Translations under genes and position numbers: made by a program
NCBI GenBank assembly: GCA_002842035.1
Contig: PHBP01000003.1
Location: 62,001-126,000, forward strand
Reading direction: 5' to 3'
From: Candidatus Cloacimonetes bacterium HGW-Cloacimonetes-2
Lineage (GTDB): Bacteria > Cloacimonadota > Cloacimonadia > Cloacimonadales > Cloacimonadaceae
DNA: 64,000 nucleotides
Notes under the pieces: generated by a model
What the model was told of the DNA's origin: nothing
Databases searched by the model: none
The model's input: only the letters and a program-made list of their open reading frames with translations
Shown here: piece by piece, positions 39,012 through 48,194 of the stretch
Layout: each line of letters begins with the position of its first letter
How positions within the stretch are numbered: the first letter of the stretch is position 1

Positions 39012-40349
39012 ATGACTTTTCATGATTTCATGGCAAAGGTCAAAGCGAAGAATCCGGGTGAGCCCGAATTCTTACAAGCAGTACAAGAAGTTGTCGAAAC
39101 TATTTGGGAAGCTTATGAAAGCAACCCTCGCTTCGTCAAAGCTAATGTTCTCGAACGTATCGTCGAGCCCGAGCGCGTAATAATCTTCCGCGTTCCCTGG
39201 ATGGATGACAAAGGTGAAGTGCATGTAAACCGCGGTTATCGTGTACAATTCAACAGCGCTATCGGACCCTACAAGGGCGGTATCCGCTTCCATCCCAGCG
39301 TAAACCTCTCCATCCTGAAGTTCTTGGGCTTTGAACAGATCTTCAAGAACAGCCTTACCACACTCCCTATGGGCGGTGGCAAGGGTGGTAGCGATTTCGA
39401 TGCCAAAGGCCGCAGCGATGCTGAAATCATGAGATTCTGCCAATCCTTTATGGCTGAGCTCTATCGCCACATCGGCGCAAACACCGACGTCCCTGCCGGT
39501 GACATTGGCGTTGGTGGCCGTGAGATTGGCTATATGTTCGGTATGTACAAGAAGCTTGCAGGCGAATTTACCGGCGTGCTTACAGGCAAAGGCCTCAACT
39601 GGGGCGGCAGCCTGATTCGTCCCGAAGCCACAGGCTTTGGTGCTGTGTACTTTGCCGAAGAAATGCTCAAGACCAAAGGCACCAGCTTCGAAGGCAAGCG
39701 TGTCGCTCTCTCTGGCTTCGGAAACGTTGCCTGGGGTGCCGCACAAAAGATCGTCGAACTGGGTGGCAAGGTAGTAACCCTTTCCGGTCCTGATGGCTAC
39801 ATCTATGATGAAGCCGGTCTCGATGCAGAAAAGATAGATTATATGCTCGAGCTTCGCGCATCCAACAACGACCGCGTCAGCGACTATGCAGATCGTTTCC
39901 CCGGCTCCAAGTTCTTTGCCGGAAAGCGTCCCTGGGAAGTTGCAGTCGATGTCGCTATGCCTTGCGCCACTCAGAACGAGCTGCTCAAAGAAGATGCCGA
40001 AATGCTCGTCAAGAACGGCTGCATCTGCGTCTGCGAAGGTGCAAATATGCCTTGTGTTCCTGAAGCTGTCGAAATCTTCCTCGCCGGCAAAATCCTCTTT
40101 GCCCCGGGCAAAGCTGCAAACGCAGGCGGCGTAGCTACCAGCGGACTCGAAATGACTCAGAACTCAATGCGCCTCAACTGGAGCAGAGCTGAAGTCGATG
40201 AGAAGCTCCACAGCATTATGAGAAACATCCACGAAGCCTGCCGCACCAACGGCACAGACAAAGAAGGCTTCACAAACTACGTCAAGGGCGCAAACATCGC
40301 CGGCTTCCTCAAGGTTGCCAACGCTATGTGCGACCAAGGCCTTGTCTAA
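39012..40349 (+). CDS. gdhA: NADP-type glutamate dehydrogenase
   Basis: 445-residue hexameric-type enzyme (class typical of bacteria and fungi, usually NADP-linked). YKGGIRFHPSVNLSILKFLGFEQ holds substrate-binding lysine, PMGGGKGGSDFD contains the catalytic lysine, and RPEATGFGAVYF and LSGFGNVAWGAA form the nucleotide-binding region. It interconverts glutamate with 2-oxoglutarate and ammonia, a central step in amino-acid fermentation. GGAGG lies upstream, and a terminator follows. Confidence 0.96.
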   Translation: MTFHDFMAKVKAKNPGEPEFLQAVQEVVETIWEAYESNPRFVKANVLERIVEPERVIIFRVPWMDDKGEVHVNRGYRVQFNSAIGPYKGGIRFHPSVNLSILKFLGFEQIFKNSLTTLPMGGGKGGSDFDAKGRSDAEIMRFCQSFMAELYRHIGANTDVPAGDIGVGGREIGYMFGMYKKLAGEFTGVLTGKGLNWGGSLIRPEATGFGAVYFAEEMLKTKGTSFEGKRVALSGFGNVAWGAAQKIVELGGKVVTLSGPDGYIYDEAGLDAEKIDYMLELRASNNDRVSDYADRFPGSKFFAGKRPWEVAVDVAMPCATQNELLKEDAEMLVKNGCICVCEGANMPCVPEAVEIFLAGKILFAPGKAANAGGVATSGLEMTQNSMRLNWSRAEVDEKLHSIMRNIHEACRTNGTDKEGFTNYVKGANIAGFLKVANAMCDQGLV

Positions 40350-40373
40350 ACAATAATCCCTTATTGGAATAAA

Positions 40374-40406
40374 GAAACCGCGGGCCTTGGCTCGCGGTTT
40401 CCTTTT
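40374..40406 (+). terminator. Intrinsic terminator of gdhA
   Basis: GAAACCGCG pairs with CGCGGTTTC (40393-40401), extended by GGCC/GGCT, with a CTTTT tail. It resembles the terminator at 33.07 kb in stem sequence. Confidence 0.88.
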
Positions 40407-40447
40407 CTGATACACAAATGAAGCCAAATGCGAGATTCTGAACCCCT

Positions 40448-40705
40448 ATGCGTACAGGTAAACTGATCGACATCGAATGCCGCTGCGGCATCCTGCTCTT
40501 CCGCTACTTCAAAGCCGGGAAAGGACGCCTGATCAAGCTCCTCATACCTCGCATTACCGATGACAAAGTAGGTCTGGAAGGTCTGGAGACCTTTGCCAAA
40601 CCCGCCTGCCCGGCTTGTGGAAAAGAACTGGGAATCATTATGATGATCCACGGCGAACCAGCTCTCAAGCTCAATCAAGGCACAATCAAAAGCATCCGCA
40701 TCTGA
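40448..40705 (+). CDS. Small protein with two putative zinc-binding cysteine pairs, 85 aa
   Basis: 85-residue soluble protein. CRC near residue 11 and CPAC near 54 would form a four-cysteine zinc site, and the strands between them are hydrophobic and regular. The gene lies just after the gdhA terminator; no good ribosome binding site is visible, so the start is uncertain and translation may be leaderless. No function is recognised; a zinc-ribbon-like adaptor is the simplest guess. Confidence 0.6.
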   Translation: MRTGKLIDIECRCGILLFRYFKAGKGRLIKLLIPRITDDKVGLEGLETFAKPACPACGKELGIIMMIHGEPALKLNQGTIKSIRI

Positions 40706-40808
40706 TACTTAGGTTTGATCCCTGTTGATCTACAATGCTTTGTTTTTTTGTCAACAGGAATAAATATTGCATAATCAATCGGGTAATATACGTATAAGGG
40801 GTGAAACA

Positions 40809-42419
40809 ATGAAGAAGCTACTGAGTTTTATCATCTTTTGCACACTGCTACTCGCCGCGGTGAGTCTATCTGCACAGATCGAATTTGTCCTCACGATCAA
40901 TCAAGCCACCACCAATCAAATCGGGGGTATTCTAACTGCCACCAATCACGGTTCTCAGACTTTTGAATACACTTTTGGCGGTGATCCCTGGTGTGCCATT
41001 GGCGTTGACGGGATCATTCATTCCTGGGGACAATGGACAATCATTGTGCCGGTCAGTATCGCTCCCGGAGCCACGATCACCAGACCCATTCACTGGATGG
41101 ATGACTATTCAAGTGAGCTAACCGTAGGCATCCACACACTCCAAGCTTACATTGATTGGGGACAGGAATATGGAATCCAGGCTGTCGGGACACCGGTGGA
41201 GATGCCGATTGGCTTTGACAATCCACAGCCGATTGATTGGAATCTATTAGTCGATTCTGCCGATCCGAATGGCATCAATATGCGTATGGCTGTCACCAAT
41301 ACAGGCAATTCAAACTGGCACTATAACTTCATCTACTCGCCTTTTCTGCATTACTCGATAGATGGCAATATCATCCAGCATTCTGTAGTTCAAGACCCCA
41401 CTGATCTGATTCTTGAAGCCAACGAAACCCGGTATTTTACGCTGATTTACGATGGACAGCTCAGTCCCGGCGAACACACGATTCAGCCCTATCTACGCGT
41501 TCAAGGCTGGCAACCGCTGATCCCGGTGGGAGATGCTGTAAACTTTGTTGTCAACGATGTTTACGCTCAGGACGTGGGTAGTGGCGAAGAGCGCGCCCGG
41601 GTACCGCTCGATTTTTACTGGAGAAACTCGCTTTATGAGTGCATCTATAGCAACGAAGATCTGGGTGGAATAGCCGGCGAGATGACCGCTTTGGCCTTTT
41701 ACAATGATTTCCCTGTCAACGCAACATTTGGTAACCAGAACATCAAGCTCTTTGTGCAAAGTACTACCCGTGAAGATCTTTCCGAGGGATGGATTCCCGG
41801 AACTGATATGATCCTCGCTTATGATGGCACAGCAGTTTTCGATCCGGGGCAAAACCAGATCCGAATTGACTTTACCGAGCCTATAACGCTGCACTCAGGC
41901 AGGAATCTGGCTATTATGGTGGAACGTGTCTGGACCTTGAGCTATCAAATGCAGGCTGTACCTTTTATGGCGCAATTCAGCCCGGTAGGGATGGCTCGAC
42001 GCCACTATTCCGATGTCTCCGATCTGGATGGCTTCGCCCCGCCCACTGCATCTGATTCCCAGCTCTTTAACTACAGCCCCAGGATCACTATCTTTTACAT
42101 TCCGGCACCTGTCGCAAACGACGATCCCAATGCTCCGTCTCATCAGCCTCTGATGCTAAGAAACTACCCCAACCCATTTAATCCTGAGACTAGAATCAGC
42201 TTTCAGCTTACAGAGCAAAGTAGTTTATCATTAGACATTTACAATCACCGAGGTCAGAAGGTGCGAGGCTTATTAAACGATAGCCTGCCCGCCGGAGAAC
42301 ACAGCCTCATCTGGGATGGCAAGGATGATGCCGGAGAAAGCCAGGCAAGCGGTATTTACTACCTTAAGCTGATCACCGGAGGCAGAACCGCTCTCAAGAA
42401 AATGATGCTGCTCAAATAG
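40809..42419 (+). CDS. Secreted protein with two BsuPI-like domains and a sorting domain
   Basis: The ATG at 40809 follows AAGGGG and opens directly on a signal peptide (1-22), so the ATG 14 codons upstream is rejected. In the 536-residue protein, residues about 30-140 and 155-255 are two similar beta domains (N-G-F-E-Y-F strands, APGATITRPIHW and LSPGEHTIQPYLRV) that resemble the BsuPI intracellular proteinase inhibitor fold. Residues about 260-435 repeat a module also found twice in the C25-like protein (SLYECIYSNEDLGG, GRNLAIMVE). The C-terminus is a canonical sorting domain (RNYPNPFNPETRISF near 451, IYNHRGQ, SGIYYLKL). Protease inhibition is only suggested. Confidence 0.8.
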   Translation: MKKLLSFIIFCTLLLAAVSLSAQIEFVLTINQATTNQIGGILTATNHGSQTFEYTFGGDPWCAIGVDGIIHSWGQWTIIVPVSIAPGATITRPIHWMDDYSSELTVGIHTLQAYIDWGQEYGIQAVGTPVEMPIGFDNPQPIDWNLLVDSADPNGINMRMAVTNTGNSNWHYNFIYSPFLHYSIDGNIIQHSVVQDPTDLILEANETRYFTLIYDGQLSPGEHTIQPYLRVQGWQPLIPVGDAVNFVVNDVYAQDVGSGEERARVPLDFYWRNSLYECIYSNEDLGGIAGEMTALAFYNDFPVNATFGNQNIKLFVQSTTREDLSEGWIPGTDMILAYDGTAVFDPGQNQIRIDFTEPITLHSGRNLAIMVERVWTLSYQMQAVPFMAQFSPVGMARRHYSDVSDLDGFAPPTASDSQLFNYSPRITIFYIPAPVANDDPNAPSHQPLMLRNYPNPFNPETRISFQLTEQSSLSLDIYNHRGQKVRGLLNDSLPAGEHSLIWDGKDDAGESQASGIYYLKLITGGRTALKKMMLLK

Positions 42420-42462
42420 CAGAATCCACGGCTAAACCTCTATCGTATATAAGTTTATACAG

Positions 42463-42494
42463 CCGGTTGTGATCTCAGGATCACAGCCGGTTTT
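42463..42494 (+). terminator. Intrinsic terminator of the BsuPI-like gene
   Basis: CCGGTTGTGATC (42463-42474) pairs with GATCACAGCCGG (42479-42490), allowing one G-U pair, and TTTT follows. Confidence 0.88.
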
Positions 42495-42542
42495 CTGCTT
42501 TTGCGCTCTCTTTCGATGAAAGTCTCTAAGTTATTGATAAAA

Positions 42543-42622
42543 TGGATGCTTGATGGATGTTCAAGCAGGATACAAGCAGGATAGAAGCAGGATACAAGCA
42601 TCCTATCAAGCAGGAAGCAAGG
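42543..42622 (+). repeat. Dispersed intergenic repeat, copy 5 of 6 (longest)
   Basis: GGATGCTTGATGGATGTT is followed by units CAAGCAGGATA, CAAGCAGGATA and GAAGCAGGATA, then CAAGCATCC, TATCAAGCAGG and AAGCAAGG. The right half matches the reverse complement of copy 3 with one change in 47 bp. It lies between convergent secreted-protein genes. Confidence 0.9.
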
Positions 42623-42656
42623 CTCTGGACGATAATGTAATGATGACCAGTAATCC

Positions 42657-45503
42657 CTATCTCAGCCTCAAGATCTTGATTAGATCGGTGTTTTTGCCGT
42701 TGCTCATCCTGATGAAGTAGATACCATTAGCACACTCACGCTTGAGAGCGTCTCTACCATCCCAGATGATCTGGTTTTTCCCTGCCAAAAGATCCGGGTA
42801 TTCTGTGTATAAGATCCTCTGGCCACGTATGTTAAAGATTTCGAGGCGGGCAAGTCCCGGACGCTCCATACTGAACTCCAGCTTAATATCATCGCCAAAG
42901 GGATTGGGATAAGCAGATATCAAACTATATGCAGGACTGTCTTCATCTGAGTTGCCCAGCTCTGCTCCGGAAGCCCGGTATTGTACCTTTGCAGTGATTC
43001 CACTTGTGTTATACATCAGGAAATAAGTACCCATTCGGGTATTGGTTAATTCTGCTTGTATTCCGTAACCATTTTGGCCGAATATCATATCGGGCGGAGC
43101 TGTGATTTGACCATCGGGGCTAAACGAAAAGTAAGAATATTGGTTTGTAGACCCGCTAAAAGTTGCTCCGTACACCAGAAACTCATTCTCTGAAACCTTT
43201 TGCAAGCTGATACCGGAACTAAAGGACCAGTTTACTTCGCTGAAAGGGCTTTGCACCCATTGCAGATTGCCAGATAGATTATACTTGGCTATCTTGAGCT
43301 TGTTGGTGGGCTGTTGCCAGCACTTATAATAAGCTGTCTCATCCGCTATACTCCCGTATGAGAACATAGTACTTAATCCACCAATGGGAAGGAGGATTTG
43401 ACCATCATCCGACACTGCCTGGATCACCGGATCAAAAGCCACACTCCAGTATCCACCACTATGACCCTCCTGAATCCATACTGATCTTGCCATAGAAAGC
43501 TCCAGCCAAAGCCTGTCTCCTCCCCGGCGAACTCCATTGACCCTGAAGCCATGATAGGGCTCTTGCACTGCATTTAAAAACAATCCGCTGGAAGTGAAGC
43601 CGGGCAGACTTTGTCCGTTTTCATCCACGATATTGTAGTAAGCCATCAAGGGATAGGTATCATTGTCCCAAACACTCCAAACCACTGTTCTGTCAGTCAG
43701 ATATTCAAGAGTGGGTGTGAGGTTAGGATAACCCAGAGAATTGGAAGCCACAACCACCCCTTGGGTATCCCAAACGGGCTCTCCATCGATGAAACGTTGC
43801 ATTCTGATTGTCTGTCCACTTGCAGTATAAGCCATATAGAGCGAGCCATCAAGATAGGAAGCATTAAGCTTATTGCTGTATGTTGTGTTTAGCAGGAGCT
43901 TAGCCGTGGGCCAGCGCTGCGAACCGTAATGATTGACCTCTTGAGCGTAGAAGCCACATCCGCCTACTCTCCAGACAATAAGGGCGTTGCCCTCGTCAGT
44001 GGCAAAGCATTTGAGATCGCTAATATCCTGAGGAACAGTAAGCAAGTATTGATCCTCCTCATAGACCCATCCTGTTCCTGGTTCAATCAGATTATACTTT
44101 AATATCCTTCTCACGGGAGTATCCTGAGTCATTACAGCCCAGATCGCGATCGCCCGGTTTGACCCCAAAGCTCCGATGATCGGATAAGCAATCACACCAC
44201 AAGAACCTGACATAAGCTCCTGTCCAGGAGAAGCAAATTCCAGATTTCCGCTTGAGTTTGCACGATTGAAATAGATACCCGAGATCTCGCCCATTCTTTG
44301 GTAGTTATAGAGGTTAAACATACCTCCATCAACCCAGGCATGGTGTGTGTTGCGTCCCTGATATCCAGTTAGATTGCTCAAAGGTAGCACCCAGGAGGAG
44401 CTTCCATCTGCTGTGTTCACGTATCGCAAGTCGCTGGGTTCGTAGTTTGTAACAGACTGTTTCATCAGGTAAAATCCTTGCACTCCATCCAACATAATCT
44501 TAGCTGCGAAGTCGCCGGAGTTAAAGTCAAACAGATGCACTCCGTCAACGCCGTATAGTCCATTTCCACTCGTATCATAGAGCTGGACGTAATACTGATA
44601 GCTTCTATCCGTAGTCATAATCAGGCGATCCTGGCTATCGCAAATCATTTTATCACATGCCATCTGAGCAGGCAGTAATACAGGCTGATTCCACAAGCTT
44701 TGCCCGCTGCTGTTATAGGAATAGAGCTTGTAAAGACCGTCAGAATTGATCGTCATATAGAATCCGTCATCACTCCTGAGTGCACACCAGCCATAGTAAC
44801 TATCTCCGGAACTCATTGGGAAGGTGAAAGAGAATTGGACGTTTAAGCTGCTATCCATTACAAACAATCCTGTGTTTGGGCTATCGGCATAGCTGATCAT
44901 AATTTTGCCATCGTTTCGGATACTTATGTTGTAGATGGCAGCTTCCCAATCTATCAGGGGGAAATTCACTCCAGAATATGGATGCTCTATGCTCCCATCT
45001 GCATATATATGCTGGTATCCGGTTCTATTACCATCCTTGCCAAACACATGAATCCCGCCCTGATGATCCGAAAACAACTTGAGATTTCCTACGTATCGAT
45101 ACATGATCATTACGTTGGGTGTCCCGATCTGTACACCGTTGAGATTGTATTTCGTTACATAGAGGTTATAATAGGGATTGCCTGGACTGATGTTGAAGCA
45201 AGCTATTTCGTTCTGATCGGTCAGAAAGAGGTGGTTGGCATCCAATGCTCCATCAAGTGCTACGGGTGACGTCCATAAAGCTTGATTGTCTTGATTGTAA
45301 GCTTGCATATAGCAGTGGTTAGTTTCGTTTTCATACTTGGAGTAAAGCAGGATTCGCCGGCTATCGGGGGTTGTGATTACCTTGCCATCAAACCCATAGT
45401 TTTCATACTCAGCAATCGTAAGTGGCTCTGGCCAACTCAATTGTGCAAATACCGCAGCCACGCAAGTGCAAAACAGCCAGACAACAAAAAATTTCTTGCT
45501 CAT
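42657..45503 (-). CDS. Large secreted beta-propeller-like protein with sorting domain
   Basis: 948 residues with a strong GGGAGG site and a signal peptide (about 1-20). The body (about 25-850) consists of repeated 40-50 residue units containing D-G, W and Y strands (for example LKCFATDEGNALIVWRVGG and LYMAYTASGQTIRMQRF), typical of propeller-like or PQQ/WD-type surface proteins; no catalytic motif is seen. The C-terminal domain starts ISAYPNPFGDD near 864 and continues IFNIRGQRI, WDGRDALK, NGIYFIRM. Ligand and role are unknown. Confidence 0.85.
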   Translation of the reverse strand: MSKKFFVVWLFCTCVAAVFAQLSWPEPLTIAEYENYGFDGKVITTPDSRRILLYSKYENETNHCYMQAYNQDNQALWTSPVALDGALDANHLFLTDQNEIACFNISPGNPYYNLYVTKYNLNGVQIGTPNVMIMYRYVGNLKLFSDHQGGIHVFGKDGNRTGYQHIYADGSIEHPYSGVNFPLIDWEAAIYNISIRNDGKIMISYADSPNTGLFVMDSSLNVQFSFTFPMSSGDSYYGWCALRSDDGFYMTINSDGLYKLYSYNSSGQSLWNQPVLLPAQMACDKMICDSQDRLIMTTDRSYQYYVQLYDTSGNGLYGVDGVHLFDFNSGDFAAKIMLDGVQGFYLMKQSVTNYEPSDLRYVNTADGSSSWVLPLSNLTGYQGRNTHHAWVDGGMFNLYNYQRMGEISGIYFNRANSSGNLEFASPGQELMSGSCGVIAYPIIGALGSNRAIAIWAVMTQDTPVRRILKYNLIEPGTGWVYEEDQYLLTVPQDISDLKCFATDEGNALIVWRVGGCGFYAQEVNHYGSQRWPTAKLLLNTTYSNKLNASYLDGSLYMAYTASGQTIRMQRFIDGEPVWDTQGVVVASNSLGYPNLTPTLEYLTDRTVVWSVWDNDTYPLMAYYNIVDENGQSLPGFTSSGLFLNAVQEPYHGFRVNGVRRGGDRLWLELSMARSVWIQEGHSGGYWSVAFDPVIQAVSDDGQILLPIGGLSTMFSYGSIADETAYYKCWQQPTNKLKIAKYNLSGNLQWVQSPFSEVNWSFSSGISLQKVSENEFLVYGATFSGSTNQYSYFSFSPDGQITAPPDMIFGQNGYGIQAELTNTRMGTYFLMYNTSGITAKVQYRASGAELGNSDEDSPAYSLISAYPNPFGDDIKLEFSMERPGLARLEIFNIRGQRILYTEYPDLLAGKNQIIWDGRDALKRECANGIYFIRMSNGKNTDLIKILRLR

Positions 45504-45897
45504 ACAATCCTCCCGGAAATACGATTTTCATACTCTGATCTGGTTGTTTATATGTCAACCCTTTTTTCTGACAGTAATACTCGTAGTATTTAGTTTGTCG
45601 CAGTTGCTGAGTAGCATTAGTAATCACTTGGTTATCCACCAGATCTGCCGATAAATTCACCCGGCTCATATCTTGAAAGATGTTCTGCAGAATTGTGGCA
45701 GAATTGAGAACGGTCGTAGGGCTTAATCAGTAGAAATAGCTTGACATATATCGGGGGGCTGGGATTCTTGCGAGAGTAGAGAAACTGGTTATCAAGCCAG
45801 CACTTAGATTGTTTTGTAATCGCTTCGGCGGTATTGAATAGCTACAGAGTTAGCTATTTTTTTTGATAAAGATTTTGTAAGAAAATGAGGTCCGGAA
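45504..45897. other. Intergenic leader region of the rimP-nusA operon
   Basis: A 394-bp spacer between divergent genes. No gene was found. TTGACA at 45741-45746 is a candidate -35 for the plus-strand operon, but the -10 region (ATTCTT at the 17-bp spacing) is weak. The stretch 45790-45836 contains a small CTGG/CCAG hairpin, and a terminator-like hairpin sits just before rimP. Confidence 0.55.
45837..45864 (+). terminator. Terminator-like hairpin in the rimP-nusA leader
   Basis: AATAGCTA (45837-45844) pairs with TAGCTATT (45851-45858) and runs into eight T residues ending at 45864, 33 bases before the rimP start. Since the upstream gene is divergent, this cannot end an incoming transcript, so it may attenuate the operon itself. 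Confidence 0.65.
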
Positions 45898-46374
45898 ATG
45901 GAGTTTTACCGAGTACAAATTGAAGAGCTAGCCAAGAAGGTCTGCGCGGAACTGCATCTCGCACTGTATGATATAGACGAGAAGCTGAGCAACAAAGGCC
46001 GGATATTCACGATCTATCTTACCAAGATCGGTGGTGTGACCCTGGATGAATGCGCCAAGTTCAGCAGAAGCTTGAGCGAAATCTTGGACGAGCTGGATAT
46101 CATTCCGGACCGCTATTTCCTCGAAGTCTCATCTCCGGGGATCGAACGTCCGCTGAAGCTGAAAAGCCATTATGTAAGCGCGATCAACGAGAAGATACTA
46201 GTACAGTGGTCTTCCGAGACTAAAAAATCGACCATGGGAACACTCGTGGAAGTCAATCAGGATTATATCCTGGTGGACGACAGGGGAGAGAAGCTGGAGA
46301 TTCCCTTCAAATCTATAACCAGGGCAAAAACTGTATTTCTGAACAGCCCACAGGAAAGAGGTGATAAGAAATGA
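45898..46374 (+). CDS. rimP: Ribosome maturation factor RimP
   Basis: 158-residue factor for 30S subunit maturation. LGxELYDID-like start (AELHLALYDIDEKLSNKGRIF), LDECAKFSRSLSEILDE and the signature FLEVSSPGIERPL near residue 75 are present, followed by the C-terminal SH3-like barrel. First gene of the translation operon, overlapping nusA by four bases. Confidence 0.95.
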   Translation: MEFYRVQIEELAKKVCAELHLALYDIDEKLSNKGRIFTIYLTKIGGVTLDECAKFSRSLSEILDELDIIPDRYFLEVSSPGIERPLKLKSHYVSAINEKILVQWSSETKKSTMGTLVEVNQDYILVDDRGEKLEIPFKSITRAKTVFLNSPQERGDKK

Positions 46375-47606
46375 GTACGAATATACTCGATGCAGTCATT
46401 AAACTCGCTGCCATCAAACAGTTGGACAAAGACTTGATTCAGGAGATCATCCTGGAATCGATCAACAGCACACTCAGCAAAAAGTTGCAACCCGAAAACG
46501 AACTGCAAGTATTTGTGGATGAAGCTACAGGATCGATCAAGACCAGATTCCTCTGTAAGGTTGTGGAGATTGAGGAGAACTTTGGCGAAATCTCTTTGAC
46601 TGAGGCCAGAAGCGAATACGATCCCAAGGCGCAACTAAATGATTATATAGAAAAAGTGATGTTTCTCAATGAGTTTGAGCCCAAGCTTGTGAAGGTCGCT
46701 CAGAAGAATATTGCCGATAGAATTCGCAAGCTGGAAGAGGAGAAGATCCAAAACGACTTTAGCAAGCAGAAGAATACTATCGTGACCGGTAAGGTGAAAG
46801 CCATCGATGATAATGGTGGCTATCGCATCGATATCGGATTTTCAGATGCTCTTTTGCCTGTGGACGAACAGATTGAAAACGAGTTTTACAAAGTCGGTGA
46901 CAATATCAAGGCTTATGCTATCAGCATCCGCAGCCGTGAGACGGGAACCATCGTGATTCTCTCCCGCACCAATCCCGAATTTGTAAAGAAGCTTTTCGAA
47001 GCCGAGATCCCGGAGATCTTCAATGGTAAGATCAGCATCCTCAAGATCGTGCGTGAGCCCGGTATCCGTACCAAGGTCGAGCTGCAGGCAAATGATCCCG
47101 CGGTGGATCCTGTTAGTGCATGTATAGGCATCAAAGGTACCAGGATTGATTCTCTGCGCAAGGAATTGCACGGCGAACAGATCGATATCGTAGTCCATAG
47201 CGAAGATCAGGAAAAGATGATTCAGCATGCTTTGGGCGTGGAGAATATCCGCAACGTCATCATCGAGCGTAATCGCGCTGCCAGTGTTATCGTTGAAGAA
47301 GCCGACAAGGTGACCGCGATTGGTAAACAAGGCAAGAACGTCAAGCTTGCAGCCAAGCTTACCGGGATGAAGATAGATATCTATACTCAAGCGGAATTTG
47401 ACGAAAAGAAAGCCAAGGAACGCCGTACAGTCAGCCATATTACAGAGCTGGATGGTGTCAATCCCAAGATCGCAGAGATCCTGCGTCATGCCGGATATAC
47501 CTCGGTTCAGGATATCTTTGCAGCATCGCTGGAAGAGCTGACCAATTTGGAAGGAATCGGCCAAAAGACAGCCGAGAAACTCAAGGAAGCTTCCAGGTAT
47601 TTCTAA
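46371..47606 (+). CDS. nusA: Transcription termination/antitermination factor NusA
   Basis: 411 residues: N-terminal RNA-polymerase-binding domain (about 1-125), S1 domain (about 135-200), and two KH domains (KIVREPGIRTKVELQ, DPVSACIGIKGTRIDSLRKEL, VTAIGKQGKNVKLAAKLTG). The C-terminal helix-hairpin-helix extension reads LDGVNPKIAEILRHAGY and LEGIGQKTAEKLKEA. It binds RNA polymerase to control pausing and termination; in E. coli the nusA operon is self-regulated, which fits the leader hairpin here. Confidence 0.97.
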   Translation: MSTNILDAVIKLAAIKQLDKDLIQEIILESINSTLSKKLQPENELQVFVDEATGSIKTRFLCKVVEIEENFGEISLTEARSEYDPKAQLNDYIEKVMFLNEFEPKLVKVAQKNIADRIRKLEEEKIQNDFSKQKNTIVTGKVKAIDDNGGYRIDIGFSDALLPVDEQIENEFYKVGDNIKAYAISIRSRETGTIVILSRTNPEFVKKLFEAEIPEIFNGKISILKIVREPGIRTKVELQANDPAVDPVSACIGIKGTRIDSLRKELHGEQIDIVVHSEDQEKMIQHALGVENIRNVIIERNRAASVIVEEADKVTAIGKQGKNVKLAAKLTGMKIDIYTQAEFDEKKAKERRTVSHITELDGVNPKIAEILRHAGYTSVQDIFAASLEELTNLEGIGQKTAEKLKEASRYF

Positions 47607-47851
47607 TGCCAAATCGCAATAGCCACGCCAATCGTACTCCAGAGCGGACCTGTGTGGTCTGCCGGAACAAGCGCGTGGTTAATGAACTTGTAAGCTTTGT
47701 TACACTGCGGGAAGGTCTGATCTTTGATCTGGATCGCAGCCTGCAGATTAGAAAGAATTATGTCTGCCCTTCGAACGAGTGTCTGAGGGGTTTGGAAAAG
47801 TGGAAAAAGCGCTATGCTAAAAAGACTTTTGGCGCGGCTTTTGCACTATAA
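47606..47851 (+). CDS. ylxR: YlxR family RNA/DNA-binding protein
   Basis: 81-residue DUF448 protein. PERTCVVCRNKRVVNEL near 12 is the family motif (GRGxYVC is varied here to RKNYVCP), and the C-terminus is basic. Its start overlaps the nusA stop. In other bacteria YlxR binds RNase P RNA or acts as a nucleoid-like regulator. Confidence 0.92.
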   Translation: MPNRNSHANRTPERTCVVCRNKRVVNELVSFVTLREGLIFDLDRSLQIRKNYVCPSNECLRGLEKWKKRYAKKTFGAAFAL

Positions 47852-47862
47852 GGATTTACGGG

Positions 47863-48183
47863 ATGAACAGCGAAGAAAGAATACTGAATCTGATGCAATT
47901 TGCCAGGAAAGCCGGGAAACTGGTGCTGGGACACGATGCGACGATCAGAGCGATCAATCATAAGCTGGTTTATCTCGTGATAACAGCAGGTGATACTGCC
48001 CCAAGGACCATCCGTAGTATGGAGATGGTTTTAGGGAGTATGGACAAGCCGGTGTCCAACATCCGTTTTGGGAAACAATCCGAATTCGGACGCGCTCTGG
48101 GCATCCCTGATACTGCTGTTTTGGGAGTATTGGACCGGAATTTTGCGGCAAAGATGTTGCAGTACTGGTCGGCGAAAGATTAG
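47863..48183 (+). CDS. L7Ae-family RNA-binding protein YlxQ
   Basis: 106-residue member of the L7Ae/L30e/Gadd45 fold found in nusA-infB operons (YlxQ). ILNLMQFARKAGKLVLGHDATIRAI and LVYLVITAGDTAPRTIR form the kink-turn-binding core, and LGIPDTAVLGVLDRNFA ends the fold. It probably binds a kink-turn in structured RNA, including rRNA; the target is not known. Confidence 0.9.
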   Translation: MNSEERILNLMQFARKAGKLVLGHDATIRAINHKLVYLVITAGDTAPRTIRSMEMVLGSMDKPVSNIRFGKQSEFGRALGIPDTAVLGVLDRNFAAKMLQYWSAKD

Positions 48184-48194
48184 TGGGAGGAACC

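Noticed and set aside
45765-45840. Possible tRNA or structured RNA before rimP
   Set aside because: A CTGG/CCAG hairpin resembles an anticodon arm, but no acceptor stem or T-loop motif fits.
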